A stretch of 64,000 nt of DNA from positions 496,001-560,000 of the forward strand of contig JAFKAC010000021.1 in NCBI GenBank assembly GCA_025766275.1. Direction: 5' to 3'. The notes beneath the pieces are model-generated. The model saw only the letters and a list, made by a program, of their open reading frames with translations. It was not told where the DNA came from and searched no databases. Made by a program: the position numbers and the translations under genes. Below, one piece after another: positions 51,901 through 64,000 of the stretch. This stretch comes from Lactarius indigo. Lineage: Eukaryota > Basidiomycota > Agaricomycetes > Russulales > Russulaceae. How positions within the stretch are numbered: the first letter of the stretch is position 1; every line of letters begins with the position of its first letter.

Positions 51901-53240
51901 CAGACCAAACATACACGGAGTACGGTATCTAACTGAAAGGAGCAGGCTGAGGATCCACATGTGCAAGAAAGGAAAGATGGCAATCCTTAGGCCATTTGTT
52001 ACGTGGCTGGCTAAAGTGATTTCAATCATTCCATCAAACATCTCTGCCTATGCGGAGATAGACATCGTTCTTTCAAAGCATACAGTTCCTGAGCATACGT
52101 TAAGTTACCAAGAGAAACATCCCTTGTTACAGTAAGGTAAATCGGGTGCTAGGTGGTATTAGAACCATTTTAACGTGAATACACTATACACTGCCAGTGA
52201 CGATTCTGAATTCGCGGAATCGGGCCTCTGAATCGGGCGTGAATCCCATGTGATTCTTCTTGAAGCAACACTTTGGACTTCCCGTGAATACCGGACTCAC
52301 GACTCACGAGGGATAAGTATACCCGCAAGGGCCGCAACTCCTCCAATTTGACAGGACTGTCATAAACCGCGCAACGTTAAGAAATTTAAATGCCCTATTC
52401 GTCTTCGTCCAGTCCTACAGTACTGTATTCTTCTGTCAAGACCGCGGATCAGACACGAGTGACCGGTGCTCCGGTATCACTTGAATAGCGAGGCACTCAC
52501 TTCCTTCGCCTACACGCCACCGTGGTAGTGGCTACTGTTCTGAACGCGTGGCCAGTGAAGGCATCGGGTGGGAAAGCGCGGGGATGATTAATTGATGATT
52601 ATTAGATAATATGGGGGATATGACTGTCGTCTGGCGCCGTTCGGCTTTTGTACATTTCAAGCTTTGAAACACACATCATGCATCAGGCCTCAGGGTCAGT
52701 TTGTTAGTTGCTGTGCCTGGGGCGTCTCTGGCCCATGGAGTGTACAGTAGTTACCTTTCGCATCCCCAAGAGCTCCATTGCCTGGTCTCACTGAGGGCTG
52801 AAAACCTAGGACTCGGAGCCCCCACACTTGTGTTCAGAAACGTGGTGCGTGAGCCCCAACTCACTTCTCTACCAAAACAGCCTACTCTTGTTGGTGCTCC
52901 CCAGCGTTTGGCCCAGGATTATCGGCGGATCCTAGGGCTAGTGCCACCGACCTTTATGCTAGGATACTGTAGGGTGCCTCCATTATTCTCAGAACGGCAG
53001 TGAACCCCCCGCTCGGTTTTGATTGTATGCCCGGGTGCTTCCTGTTCCCATACAGCCACCATCACATTTATATCCCAAATGAGACAGCTTCACATGTCTC
53101 TTTCCGCATTTAAACACGTCATAGTAGGCGCCTGATGGCTGGGGTACTCTTAGTTTCATAAACTGACTACACCTTATACGCGTCCATCTTTGGCTGTGTG
53201 GGTCGAGTGGGCAACAGTCGTCTCAGCGCTAACCAAGCCA
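48901..53240. other. Gene-poor region of 4.3 kb
   Basis: No gene that I can support on either strand. The minus-strand frames at 51339..51800 and 51733..52041 are the longest and could be a decayed coding region with hydrophobic segments, but they lack recognisable motifs. Other short frames, such as 49761..49982 and 52701..53003, also match nothing. The sequence has many short C/G-rich inverted motifs (such as ACTGTACTG) that suggest old transposon debris, without clear ends. Confidence 0.45.
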
Positions 53241-53244
53241 ACGG

Positions 53245-53250
53245 TATAAA
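53245..53250 (+). promoter_or_regulatory. TATA box of the laccase gene
   Basis: GGTATAAAATGCC, about 72 nt before the laccase ATG, at the usual spacing for this kind of fungal promoter. Confidence 0.6.
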
Positions 53251-53321
53251 ATGCCTCACTCTAGGTGGGCCTTGCTCTCAGACTCATCTGGTTCCCTTCT
53301 TTGTTGGTACTCCCACTCGCA

Positions 53322-55791
53322 ATGTCGCGGCTTCGCTCCTTTATTTGCCTCCTCGCTGCTCTCTCTGCAGGCGTTTCTGCCTCTATCGGTCCTATCATCG
53401 GTAACCTCGAGATCGTCAATAAACAGATCGCCCCCGACGGGTTCCTTCGCCAGTAAGTTGCTTGAGGTCACTGCAACGGTGATATCAGTCCTAATTCACC
53501 CCACTCCGTAGAACCGTCCTCGCCGATGGTGTTTTTCCTGCCCCAATAATCCGGGGAATAAAGGTAGCGTTCATAGGGGGACCGCATGAATAATTCTGAT
53601 TCTGAGTTTGGTAGAACGGCCCTTTTAACATCAACGTCGTCGATAAACTTAACGATCCCTCCCTGGACTTGGCTACCTCCATCGTGAGACCTTTTTTATT
53701 TGGATACGCCGATTATAATTCAGACGTTTCTCCGCAGCACTGGCATGGACTCTTCCAGAAGCATACGGCTTATGCTGACGGTCCAGCATTTGTCACTCAG
53801 TGTCCTCTTATTCCGAGTGAGGCCTTCCGATACCAGTTTGCTGTTCCGGGCCAAGCGGTACCGTCCCTTCCTCGCACAGTGGGATGCCGACGATTTCATA
53901 GACGTGATTTCAGGGGACATTTTGGTATCATAGTCATTTTAGGAACCAGTACTGCGATGGCTTGCGAGGGGCCCTTATTATTGATGATCCAAATGATCCT
54001 CAAAAATACTTGTACGATGTTGACAACGGTGAGATATTGACGTTTTAGGATTACCACCCGCATAATTGATATCTATTTTCCCTCAGACAACACCGTCATC
54101 ACCCTCGCAGATTGGTACCACTACCTGTCAACGAATGCCCCGCCTGTCCCGTAAGTTTCAGATTTTTTCAGAGGTTCCAATACTGACAGCCATTATAGTG
54201 CATTCAATTCCTCTCTGATCAACGGCAAAGGCCGCTACCCTGACGGTCCTCAAAACGTCTCTCTTGCTGTCGTAAACGTTAAAAAGGGCACACGGTAGGT
54301 GTTTTTTTCTACGCGCGTGCCTTAGGGTAGGCTTGACATATCCCGTTAAACCAGTTACCGGTTCCGTCTGGTGTCTATCTCTTGCGACCCTAGTTTCGTC
54401 TTCTCCATCGACAGCCACCAATTTTCCGTGATCGAAGTGGATGGCCAAAACGTTCATCCTCTATTGGTCGATTCACTTGAGATCTTTGCTGGTACGCAAA
54501 TCTCTAAGCCATTCTTTCCGCTGTGCTGATCAGATTCCTGACAGGCCAACGCTACTCTGTCGTCGTAAGTCAATCTTTCGTCGTTTCCCCCGAGGATGTT
54601 TCTCACTTGTTTATAGCTCAAAGCCAACCAACCAATTGGCAATTATTGTGAGTGTCCTGCCTGTCGTGACTGTTGGTAGTCTGGCTCAACCGAACAGGGA
54701 TTCGTGCTCTACCCAAGGCTGCGGGTCGGAGTCTTAATTTCAGTAATTTCAACAACGTGGCCATTCTTCGTTATCAGGGGGCGAATAACACAAACCCGTC
54801 AAACGACTCTGCGGTGAACGTTCCCACAAGCCAGCTCCCGCTCGTGGAGACTAATCTCCATGTAAGTTGATCCTTCCCGTCTGATTTGTGACATTGTGTA
54901 CATGTGCCTTTTCCTGACTCGCGCTATGCCTAGCCACTTGACGGCGCTCCTGTGGTAAGATTTACTGTAATTAATTCTGCCCTACCTCTCACCAAGTGAC
55001 TTAGCCCGGCAAACCATTCCCTGGAGGCGCAGACATCAATATCCAGTTGAACGTCGCGATTGTGAGCTTGGCGTTCTGCTTCTGACACGCATAGTCTCAC
55101 ATGAGATTAGCGCTCAAACCCTACCACTGGTAACCCTCAGTTCACTGTCAATGATGTCCCTTTCGAGTCCCCGACTGTTCCTGTGTTACTCCAAATCCTG
55201 AGCGGTGCTAAGAATGCCTCACAACTTCTTCCCGCTGGCAGCATCTATGGTCTCACAGGAAACAAGAGCGTCGAAATCTCCATTCCCGGTGGTGCACCAG
55301 GTGGGCCGGTCAGTATCCACGAATAGTAATCATTGGGGCGCCGTCATTCTAACGACATGGCCAGCACCCCGTTCACTTGCATGGGCACGCCTTCTCCGTG
55401 GTTCGTAGCGCTGGGAATTCGACCTACAACTTTGATAATCCCGTGGTTCGCGATGTTGTTAGCATCGGTACTAACACTACCGACAACACCACGATCCGCT
55501 TCTTCACCGACAATCCTGGTCCGTGGTTCCTCCACTGCCACATCGATTGGCATTTGAACGCGTATGTCGTCTCTCCGTCCTTTTTGTGATCCCTATGCTG
55601 AAGAGCGCACTATTCAGTGGCTTTGCCGTTGTCTTTGCTGAGGATGTTCCTGACGTAGCATCACAGGATATCACAACTGGTAAGTTGTTCTCGAACTTCT
55701 ACCTCCTGTAGCTCATCGAAGATGGTTTTGTCCAGCCCAATGGAGGAATCTCTGCCCCGTCTACGATAAATTTATTAACGGTACTACCTAA
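53322..55791 (+). CDS. Laccase (multicopper oxidase)
   Basis: A secreted benzenediol:oxygen oxidoreductase that oxidises phenols and reduces O2 to water, as in lignin or humus turnover. I rebuilt 17 exons, 1560 nt, 519 residues: 53322..53452, 53512..53563, 53615..53683, 53738..53857, 53914..54028, 54087..54150, 54199..54294, 54355..54491, 54545..54564, 54617..54647, 54698..54861, 54934..54954, 55005..55061, 55141..55308, 55365..55561, 55618..55679 and 55736..55791. A signal peptide precedes [11 protein letters not shown]. The copper motifs are all present: L1 HWHGLFQ, L2 [10 protein letters not shown]3 HPVHLHGH, L4 [12 protein letters not shown]. Phe at the axial T1 position is typical of high-potential laccases. 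Two changes from the usual consensus are Val in L3 (usually HPFHLHGH) and Arg-Asn after L2 (usually HFGTQ). Several NxT/S glycosylation sites occur. The C-terminus [16 protein letters not shown] is normal. Confidence 0.93.
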
Positions 55792-56050
55792 CCCCACCTA
55801 GTCTGTTGTTCTTATACCCCATGTCTGTGAACTGGACTTCAGTTTTTTTTGTTCGTTTATCTCAACGACCAGGTTCTAATTCGTCGCTCTTTTACTGATT
55901 CGCGTTCGCCTCTTGTGTAAACTCTTGTTTCAGTACATGAAATTAATCTTGGACAATTTGTTTTCTCACTGCATTGCGTGATGCTAACTGACAATACCGA
56001 CACCCAAATGAAAATAGTACGTGGGTTGACCCAACGAAGCTATAGCTGGC
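55792..56050. other. 3' flank of the laccase
   Basis: A T-rich 3' region with no gene. Confidence 0.5.
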
Positions 56051-56216
56051 TCACAGCAGCATTTTTTTTTTTTTTGAATCGAGTTTATTCCGGGGCAGTA
56101 CATAATACAAAGCCGGTCTTCAAGCTTCAAGCGCGGGTAGCGAAAGAAAATTTGTAACTAGTAAGTAAGCTAGGCTCACATGCAGGCGGGTAAAGTAGAA
56201 TCTCACAGCGGCATTT
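56051..56216 (-). mobile_element. Retroposed transcript 3' end with poly(A) tail and target-site duplication
   Basis: A run of T residues at about 56062-56075 is the complement of a poly(A) tail. Read on the minus strand, AATAAA lies about 9-14 nt before the A run, as in a real polyadenylated mRNA. The ~130-bp body is flanked by near-identical direct repeats: TCACAGCAGCATTT at 56051-56064 and TCACAGCGGCATTT at 56203-56216 (one mismatch). That is the mark of L1-type target-primed retroposition, 5'-truncated. The source gene is not recognised. Confidence 0.7.
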
Positions 56217-58395
56217 CGTTCTGCAGTCCAGCTCGACTCACCGTTATTATACCAATAAACTCTGGGTCAAGTGTTTGTTGACTGTCGTCTTGGCCCTGGT
56301 CCTTAGCGTTAGAAAAGGCGGCCAGGCATGCGGGCTCAATATTGCGATTACCACCCCGCGCTATAGTACGAGGTCACTCTACTCCGGTGTAAGAATAGCC
56401 CGTGGGTGTGACATGCTATGATGACCTGACCAATTCTGGGTTGGTGCACGCGACTCGGACGAGTTGTGCACGCACACCGGGTCAAATAAAGGGTCCCCGG
56501 AAGCTGCCGAGATAATCAATCAAAAAGTTCTTACGCTTGATTTTGGACCTCCTTTTTGGTCAGATGCAGACACTCTGAAGAATACACCTTTCAATGCTCT
56601 GCTGGGCGTGTGGCATTTAGTGCTAAGGTAGCTTCACCAATATATTAGGGTCCATAAAGTGTACGTGTGGCGCCGGAGTCGATGGTTTAAGTGGGTCGTG
56701 TAAATACCGTACGCACGTCATCACTGAACTCTTCTAAATGCGACGCTAGGACTCTTTCGTCTTTGTAGATACATAAAAGTCGTCCCGGATAGAGGTAAGC
56801 CTCAAGCATAGTAAAGCTTCAATAGCAGCCTCTTTCTTCGCCGCGTCAATGGAAGGGCCTCGCCCGTAGCCTATCTTGTCACCTTTGACTATGAGAGATC
56901 AGTTTACTGACCGTCATACGGTTTATGGACTCACACCTGTAGGTGACACCGACGTGATAGGTGGTCTCGTCACTGGGGTCCACTCGCCTGATATTCCACG
57001 TCAAGTAGGGGGCCAGATTGCCGTCCGGGTGACCTCGAACGTAGTTATTGAGGTTGTTGACGGGATCACGATCTTAGTCTGGTCAATACCTAAGGAAAGA
57101 ATACGTGAGATATTTGCTTACCCTCATGAGACGCGATGACGTATGAATTCATTTGAAGGACGTGTGGGACGTATTTAAGTGTGGTTGGTTGGTTGAGTAG
57201 ATAGGGTGCGTGCGGATGTCCACGGTAGATAGCGAGAGAACCTCGGGATTCTAAAAAATGACACCCCTATGGCGATAGGGGTTATAAGAAGCACCGAGCA
57301 CAAGAACAATATTCTGTGGGTCTCCTAGTGAGTTTGACGCTGGCCAGCCAGCGCCGCGCGGTATTTGCTGAGGCAGAGCGAAAGAGAGGACATGGAAGTT
57401 TGCGAACTCAGCAAGGTCAGCACGGTTTCTAAAGCGCGATGCATTAATGTGCTGATTGACGTCCCAAAGGTGCGTCTGTATCGTCTAAGGCATTCCTAGG
57501 CCTCGATGCCTCCTATCATAAGCTGAGAAAAAGCTGAGAAAATGAACGCAGCCGAAAGCCGGGCCGGGCTGCCGCCATCGCCCTCACCCATTTCAAAGTT
57601 TCAAAGCAGCGTGCCGATCACTTACAGTAAGGGGGGCAACTCGAGCGACCTCAGTCAAGTCACTACCAGAAAAAAACATTGAAAGTGAATCCAAACTCAG
57701 GCATTTCCCATTGCGCTCCATGAAGCCGTCAAACGATTCTATGATGCCCCAAGTTGGGCTGGTAGAAACGCTGCTACGGGTCAAATATCCTCACTATCGC
57801 TGCTATTATCAGAGCGGTTTCAGAGGCAGGCATACTTTTCTTTGCACATCTGCTTCTCACCGACATTTTCACGACTGCATCTGTAGCCCCAGCACGATGA
57901 TCGCTGGCTGTGTCTATAATTCATAGCCGTTTTCCGAGTCCGGATCACCCTGGTCTCCCCAAGTTCTGTAGGGACTGAGGCGGTTGTGGGCTTACAGCAC
58001 GGAACTAGCGTGTTTTGAGCTGAGGCCCCCTGGACCGTCCTGGTTCATCTATTCCATTTTCGACACATTATCGCTTTGGCATGAGCGTACGTGCTTTATT
58101 CTTTGGCCACGTACTCGGGGAGTGCAAGAGATTCCGATATTACGATAGCGAAAAGTGAGAAGACTCGGCAAGGGCGTCGTGCACTGTGACGAGACACCAT
58201 TCACCTGCACTGCCAGTGGTCTTCCAGTTGTCGTCCGTTGCGTTGTTTCTCGTTACTCGTCGGTCAGCACTCGGATTTGTGCTCGTCCATGATAGACCCA
58301 CCATCGAATGGAGTGAGTGTTAGACACGGAACACGATGGGATAGCAGGCCATCGGATAGTAAAAGTACAAAAACGTCATACGTATTCAATACCAG
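56217..58395. other. Gene-poor region
   Basis: About 2.2 kb without a supportable gene. A frame at 56876..57139 (+) has fair coding look (VTSNVVIEVVDGITILVW) but no family, start context or partner exons. The right end should hold the 3' region of the NACHT-WD40 gene. Confidence 0.4.
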
Positions 58396-61300
58396 TCAGG
58401 CCTTGTCTGCAAAACTGTAGGCTCGACACTGCTCCCACTTCGTGCCATGAACGTAATTTTTCATATCAAGCATAGTCTCCAATGCCCCAAGAATTCCCAC
58501 CGTCCGCGGAGTCCATAAGCCCGCCCGATAGATTGACGGGATCCAACACATAATTTCGTTCGTGGACCCACGTAGCCATCCGTCGTCGGATAGACTGAAA
58601 TCAGCGAGGATACCTTGTTCGTCGACGAGACAGAACTCCGTTCCACGAGCCTTGCGCATGAAGCTGTCGGGCCATGCAGCGCGGCGGGCCATGTTCGCAC
58701 GCCAAACGTGCACGGTCCTATCCGCATCGCCGCAAGCAACGAGCGCGCCATCGTGCGACACCGTGACGGAGAAAATCCGATTCGATATACGCAGAGGAAG
58801 TGTACACGGTTCGCCACTGTCCGAGTCGAATATCCTTATGCTGGCGTCATCCGAGGCGGACACGATCCTCCGACCGTCGGGAGAAAGCGCGATCGAATTG
58901 ATAGGCCCAGCATGGGCGTGAAGGATAGATATGAGAGCGTGGCCCGTCGACAGCTCCCACACCCTGATGGACCTGTCTTCAGAGCTGGAGAAGATTTTCT
59001 CGTCAAAGGCGCAGATCGAGAGAATTGGGCCTCCGTGTCCACCAATTTGTAGTATACGCCGGTCGCTAACGCTCCCTTCCCAAACGGCGATCTCTGCGTC
59101 TGAAGACCCAGAGACAATCAGGCTCCCACCGCGTGCGTATGCCACAGCATTGACGGCGCTCTTGTGACCGCGGTATGTAATAAGTGGGTTATTGAGTTTG
59201 CTGAACAAGGGATGAAGATCCCAAGACCGGATAGTACTATCTTCGCTCCCTGAGACAGTAGGTCAGGCTTTGACAAGGGTTCTCAGGGACTCGCATTACC
59301 TGAAATGAGGAAGTTCCCACCGGGGGAAAATGCGATAGACAACACCGCCTTTGTATGATCGTCGAAAGGACCCAAGAAGCGCTCGCCATCCACTGCGTTC
59401 CAGATGCTAATAGTGCAGTCGTCAGAACATGTTGCGATCTTCGATCCGTCTGGTGAATACGTCACACAGCGGATCCAATCGGTGTGAGGTTGGAAACCGA
59501 GTTTATAATCACCGGTGACTACGTCCATCACAACCACTTGGCCGTCGTCACTGCCAGAAGCAATGCAATCATTGGCGGGGGAGATGGAAATGGAGTGGAT
59601 CTGGACAATACTGAGCTCGTCACTAGAAACGTGCGGTGAAAACTGACCCAATCGCTGTGATAGTTTGAAAATGTCTGAGTCTTCAAGAAGCTTTTTATCC
59701 TAAGTCCCCACACTCTGACTGTTCCATCCAGACTAGCTATAAGATAATATAAAATTTTGTGAGAGGAAAGCCGAAAGAGACACGGCGCACCGGACACAAC
59801 CTCTGGCTCATCGCTGCTCGAGAACGAGCGAAAGGCGACGGAAGTCAGAGTAGATTTATGTCCTGAGAGGGGTTCGCAGACGAGAGTGCCCGTTTCGACG
59901 TCGAAAACACGAATGAGGTTGTCCAGTGCTGCGGTGACAACTTTTTTAGAGTCCGAGGACCAATTGACGCATCTGAGATATCCGCCGTGGCCCGTCAAAC
60001 CCTGGAACACGCGCTCCCCCGATGCGACGTCCCATATTACGACAGTATAATCGTCGCTCGCGGTTGCGAGATAGAGGCCATTGGGGGAATACGCTATCCC
60101 ATAAATCTGAAATGCTAATCAAAGATAAAACCTTGGGACTACCTTCCAACTCACCCAGTCCCGGTGGTATTCCAGAGGGCCAAGCACCTTTTCCCCACTT
60201 TCGACTGACCAAATAATTGCTGCGTTATCGGTCGACCCTGTAAAACGTGAATGAAGGGCTAGAGACGATGAAGGGAAGACAGTACCACTAGCAACTTGCT
60301 TTCCGTCGGGGCTGGTGCGACAGTGTTAGACTTGGCTTTTAGAACGTACAGTGTATGACGCGCACCTGAAACACACACCCTTTACGCTTGCTGCATGACC
60401 TTCCATAGGGCCGCAGACTCTCTGACCAGTCTCGGCAGACCATACCCAGATCTTTCGATCATCGCTTCCGGAGGCAACCATCTTCCCATCAGCGGAAAAG
60501 CTGAGAGCATAGATGTCGTCAGAGTGTCCTTCCAATGGACCGTACAAGACCTTTCCGCTATCTGCCTGCCATATCATCACCCCCCGATCCCTTCCAGCAG
60601 TGGCCACAAGTGTTCCATAGGGTGATATAGCCGCAGATTGCATGTTTGACAAGTGCTCTGAGTGACCTTCAAAAGGTACATTTTCCACGTGCCCATCGTT
60701 AAGGTTCCATTTCCAGATGCCAAAACCGTCACATGCTAATACTGAACTTCCGTCGGGAAGAGAAACGGCGGCACGGAATGGACCTGTTCCTCCCAAGAAC
60801 TTCCCCCAAATAGGGAGAGAATCCATATCGAAGGATCTGATAGTGTAATCTTCAGCGCCTGGAAAGCACGGTCAAGGAGCATCTTCCCATATTTGCGCGA
60901 AAACCCACCAGAAATAAGTTGCTTCATGTCAGGAGAAAACCTGACCGAGCTCACGTAGGATGTGTGACCGTACAGGGGATCACAGATCTTCTTTCCCGTC
61001 TGAACGTTCCATAAACGAACTGTGTAATCGTCGCTACCCGACGCAAGCAATTGTCCATCTTTTGAGAATGCCAGGGATCTAATCGCCTGTGCAATATCTA
61101 AGTGCACAGAATTCTACGCCTCGAGCCCAAATATACTTACTGAGGTGTGGCCCTTGAGCGGTTGGTTGATTGTACTTCGCGTGTCCATGTCGTAAAGCAT
61201 GATAGTGTTGTCGTCGCTACCTGCTGCCAGAATCTTATTATCTGGTGATATAGCAATGGCCCTGATGTAGCCACTTTGCCCCGTTGTCCACGCTTCTCCT

Positions 61301-64000
61301 GACGCCGCTCCGGTATTTGCGTCGTAAATCCTTACGGTTCTATCTCCGTGCTCAGTATAAATGAATCATTTTCAGAAATGCGGCTTGCCTGTCATCAGAA
61401 CCCGATATGAAGAAATCTGTCGTATAGACTACCGTGCGGACCCAGTCGTTGTGGAAGGCTGTATCATATATGACATGTCCCGTCTCAGCGACTACGACTT
61501 TGACTTTCCTATCGTCGGAGCTGGTCACAATTCTGGAAGCAAAAAAAGGTATGAGTTACAATATGTGACGCTATCCGTTAGGGCATACCTCTGTCCATCT
61601 GGAGACCACGCAACACTTCGTATCCAGTCAGAGTGCAGCTCGAACGGCCCGAAGAGGAGGGCGCCATTCTCGGATTCAAATATTCTAAGTCGTCTATCAT
61701 CACATCCTTGGCTCGCGGTTAGCACACTTTGAGCCACGTAGTCTCTCGACCTTACCAGTCGCTATCCGTTTACCACTAGAGCTGTAGGCGACAGTGCGGA
61801 CGGTTGCCCCGTGGCCTCCGAGTTGACATAGAGTTTCTCCCGTGGTCACAGAAACGACAGCCACGTCAATGCTACCCATTGCGGCGGCGACCTTTTTACC
61901 ATCGGGGTGAATAGAGATACCATAAACGATGTTACTCATGGGAATCGAGAATCGCATGGCTGGCCACTTGACACCGTCTTCGCGTATAACCTTGACCGTC
62001 CGAGGAAACTGGTCATGATAGCGTTTATGGACAAGGGAAGAGGGAGGAGAAAATGGCAAGGCGGACAAATAGATGTGGGGGGCGCTCTCCGCGATCACAT
62101 CTGCGAAGGTGAGGGCAAACCTGCTGCCGTCGGCGGCTAATAGGGACAAATCTTTGTCTGTGCCCTGAAAGACAAAACGGTGAAGTTCAGCGATTATAGA
62201 AGCCACGAGGTATATACCTCTAGCCATTCGGCAGCAGAAAGGAGCGACTTCGACGCTATATTCGACACTGACAAGAGGCTCAACACCTCAAGCCAATACA
62301 AAAGGTGGAAATTAAGGAAGTTCCTTAGCAGATTGACGATTTCTGTGTCTCGCTTCTCCGTTGAGGACACTCCGCGGAGATGATCCGCCCAAAACCGGCA
62401 AGCGTAGGCCAGGTGGGAGGGAATACATTTTTCGATCAGTGACTGCTGGTCCTCGATCTCGTAATTTCTACGATAAGAGGATTTTAACCCGCAGATATTG
62501 AATTTGAGTCCTTGTTGCATGATCTTGAGACATGAGATGGTCGTATTCCTGTGGGCTCTGGCTTGGTCGACGTGAAACGAGCCTGTACAACGCTTAGAAT
62601 CAATCAAATAGTCTTTATATGCTTTATGGCGGAGCTTGACGGCTTTTCTTTCGCCCTCAATAGAGATTATAGACAGCAACTTGTAACACATATCCTCTAA
62701 GGAGACGCCAGAGCTTGAAGGGAAACGATCTTGAAGAAATTGCTCGAGATCTGCCAGCGTCAGTGGCTCTTTGCTAAGCGCAATGGTCCCCATAGTGGCA
62801 CGGAAAGCATCAGGCGAGTTGCCATCGAATTCCATTGACAGTGCCTCTTCAAAGTACTGGTCGAGGGAATCAAATTTGGTTGTAGTCCCACCCTCTAAGA
62901 TGGTTGTGAGATGTCTCTCTCTATCACCTCCGGCATCTCGGATTCCGTCGACAGCAGTAGCGGCCCATTTGAAAGATCCGCTAGCGTGCTCGGCCAGCCT
63001 AGCTAATGCGTCGTATTCGGGCCAATTCTCCGGTATCGCCCTGTCTTGCTTTCTCATTTCGAAGAAGCGGTGAGTAAGGTAAGTGCGCATATCATTGTTA
63101 GTTTCGTAGTCGACGTCGTCTCCTGTCAAAAGCTCCAAGCGCTTAATGTCTTTCCCATCGAAAAGCTTTGTGATGTCTCCCTGCGGTCGACTAGTAACAA
63201 TCAGCTTGCAATGGCGTGGTAGCGACAGCCACTGTGGGAGGGTATCAAGAAGCGTTTTATAGACCGCATAACCCTGTCCGCACTGCTCGAGGCCATCGAT
63301 CAGGAGAATTGGGCCGCGACTCGACAGCCGTGCATCCAAAGCCTTGAGCGGACCCGCGATAAGTTTCTCGAAAGTCACCTGGATGTCATTCAAGTCTGGG
63401 ACGTCATTCTCCCTCGTTAGTGCCTTGTAGATTTCGCCTTTGATAGCCGGGTGGAACTTTGCCATCTTATAGGCGAGAGTGGTCCAGAGCTGGTACGGCG
63501 TATGCTGGTTTTGCCTGAAGAAGAATTCCCCAGCACAGCGCTGCTGCTTTTCTAGCTCGGAAATCAAGCTCCAAGCGATTGTGGTCTTTCCAGTCCCCGG
63601 AGCGCCACTTAGCCACAGGACATTTGATTCGGTAACGCTTTCAAACCAAGATATGATATTTGATAGCAAAGTTCTTCGGGTCCAATCCAAGCAGCAGAGG
63701 TTCAGATTGGTCGGTGTGTAATCTGGGTTGAGAGCTTCTGTGAGCATCTGGTCCTCGTCCACTGCGGTGGGGAAAGTGGTAAGGATAGGATCCTCTGTAA
63801 TGACTGGCGAAATAATTACATGCGACAGTATGAGTGTCCGCTTCTTGTTCAACAGTGCTGAGTTCGCTTCTAGTTTCGTCGACCGAAGGAATAGCTGGGG
63901 TCGAGGCAACTTGCTTCCGAGTGTAAGGCACATTCCATTCGTATGTGTCCTTTCCAGCGAGAAAGTTCCTTTTCAACCTCACAAACTGTCGATCGAAACC
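58396..64000 (-). CDS. NACHT-WD40 STAND protein (fungal NLR-like), 5' end beyond window
   Basis: STAND NTPases of this build (HET-E/NWD2-like) are thought to sense non-self and may trigger cell death in fungi; that role here is inference. The first visible exon (64000..about 63820) has a charged start (FVRLKRNFLAGKDTYEW) and reaches the window edge. A likely 56-nt intron leads to the main exon 63761..62218, which holds the NACHT domain: Walker A LSGAPGTGKTT, then FFFRQNQHTPYQLW, Walker B PILLIDGLEQC and LIVTSRPQGD. After it comes a winged-helix-like region. From about 62164 to 58396 roughly 15 WD40 repeats follow over many short introns. Examples are IATCSDDCTISIWN, LLASGSDDYTVRLWN, MVASGSDDRKIWVWS and ASDDASIRIFD. 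The stop is at 58396. I did not resolve every splice site; one near 61700-61760 is uncertain. The N-terminal effector domain is not visible. Confidence 0.85.

Noticed and set aside
51339..52041. Two minus-strand frames with hydrophobic stretches as a membrane-protein gene
   Set aside because: No family motif and no convincing introns to join them. Kept only as a hint of a decayed gene.

Overview
This window looks like nuclear DNA of a basidiomycete fungus, most likely an Agaricomycete. Genes carry many short GT-AG introns of about 50-60 nt, and several families are typical of that group: a 17-exon laccase, DUF6533 seven-helix membrane proteins, a cytochrome P450, clustered Old Yellow Enzymes and a NACHT-WD40 STAND protein. 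Species cannot be told from the sequence. Most exon structures below were rebuilt by hand from splice sites, reading phase and family conservation.

Layout. (1) 0-3.2 kb is conserved housekeeping: the 5' end of eIF5A (-), a two-LIM-domain protein (+) and phosphopantothenoylcysteine decarboxylase (-). (2) 4.5-29.7 kb is an accessory region of duplicated genes. It holds four DUF6533 genes (one +, three -), two of which look intact and two of which have lost a splice acceptor. It also holds one intact P450 and a second P450 locus broken into a head fragment (+) and a tail fragment (-), plus a TA-flanked MITE. Large stretches between have no supportable gene. (3) 30.4-48.4 kb is gene dense again: a PIH1-domain protein, type I DAHP synthase, APC1, three Old Yellow Enzyme paralogues in + - + order, and COG7. 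(4) 48.4-53.2 kb is nearly gene free. (5) A laccase follows at 53.3-55.8 kb, then a gene-poor stretch with a small retroposed transcript end. (6) 58.4-64 kb holds a large NACHT-WD40 gene that runs off the window.

The housekeeping genes serve translation, CoA synthesis, aromatic amino-acid synthesis, R2TP/HSP90 assembly, the cell cycle and Golgi trafficking; they do not form a pathway together. The laccase, P450 and Old Yellow Enzymes are oxidoreductases common in wood and litter fungi, but nothing here shows co-regulation apart from related core promoters in the divergent OYE pair.

The points most worth a second look are the decaying DUF6533/P450 duplication region with its palindrome near a rearrangement breakpoint, micro-exons of 4, 8 and 12 nt, and single-base insertions, all in the same direction, that break OYE-C and COG7 (a 2-nt insertion breaks DAHP synthase). 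The insertions may be assembly errors. I did not find a convincing new multi-gene system.
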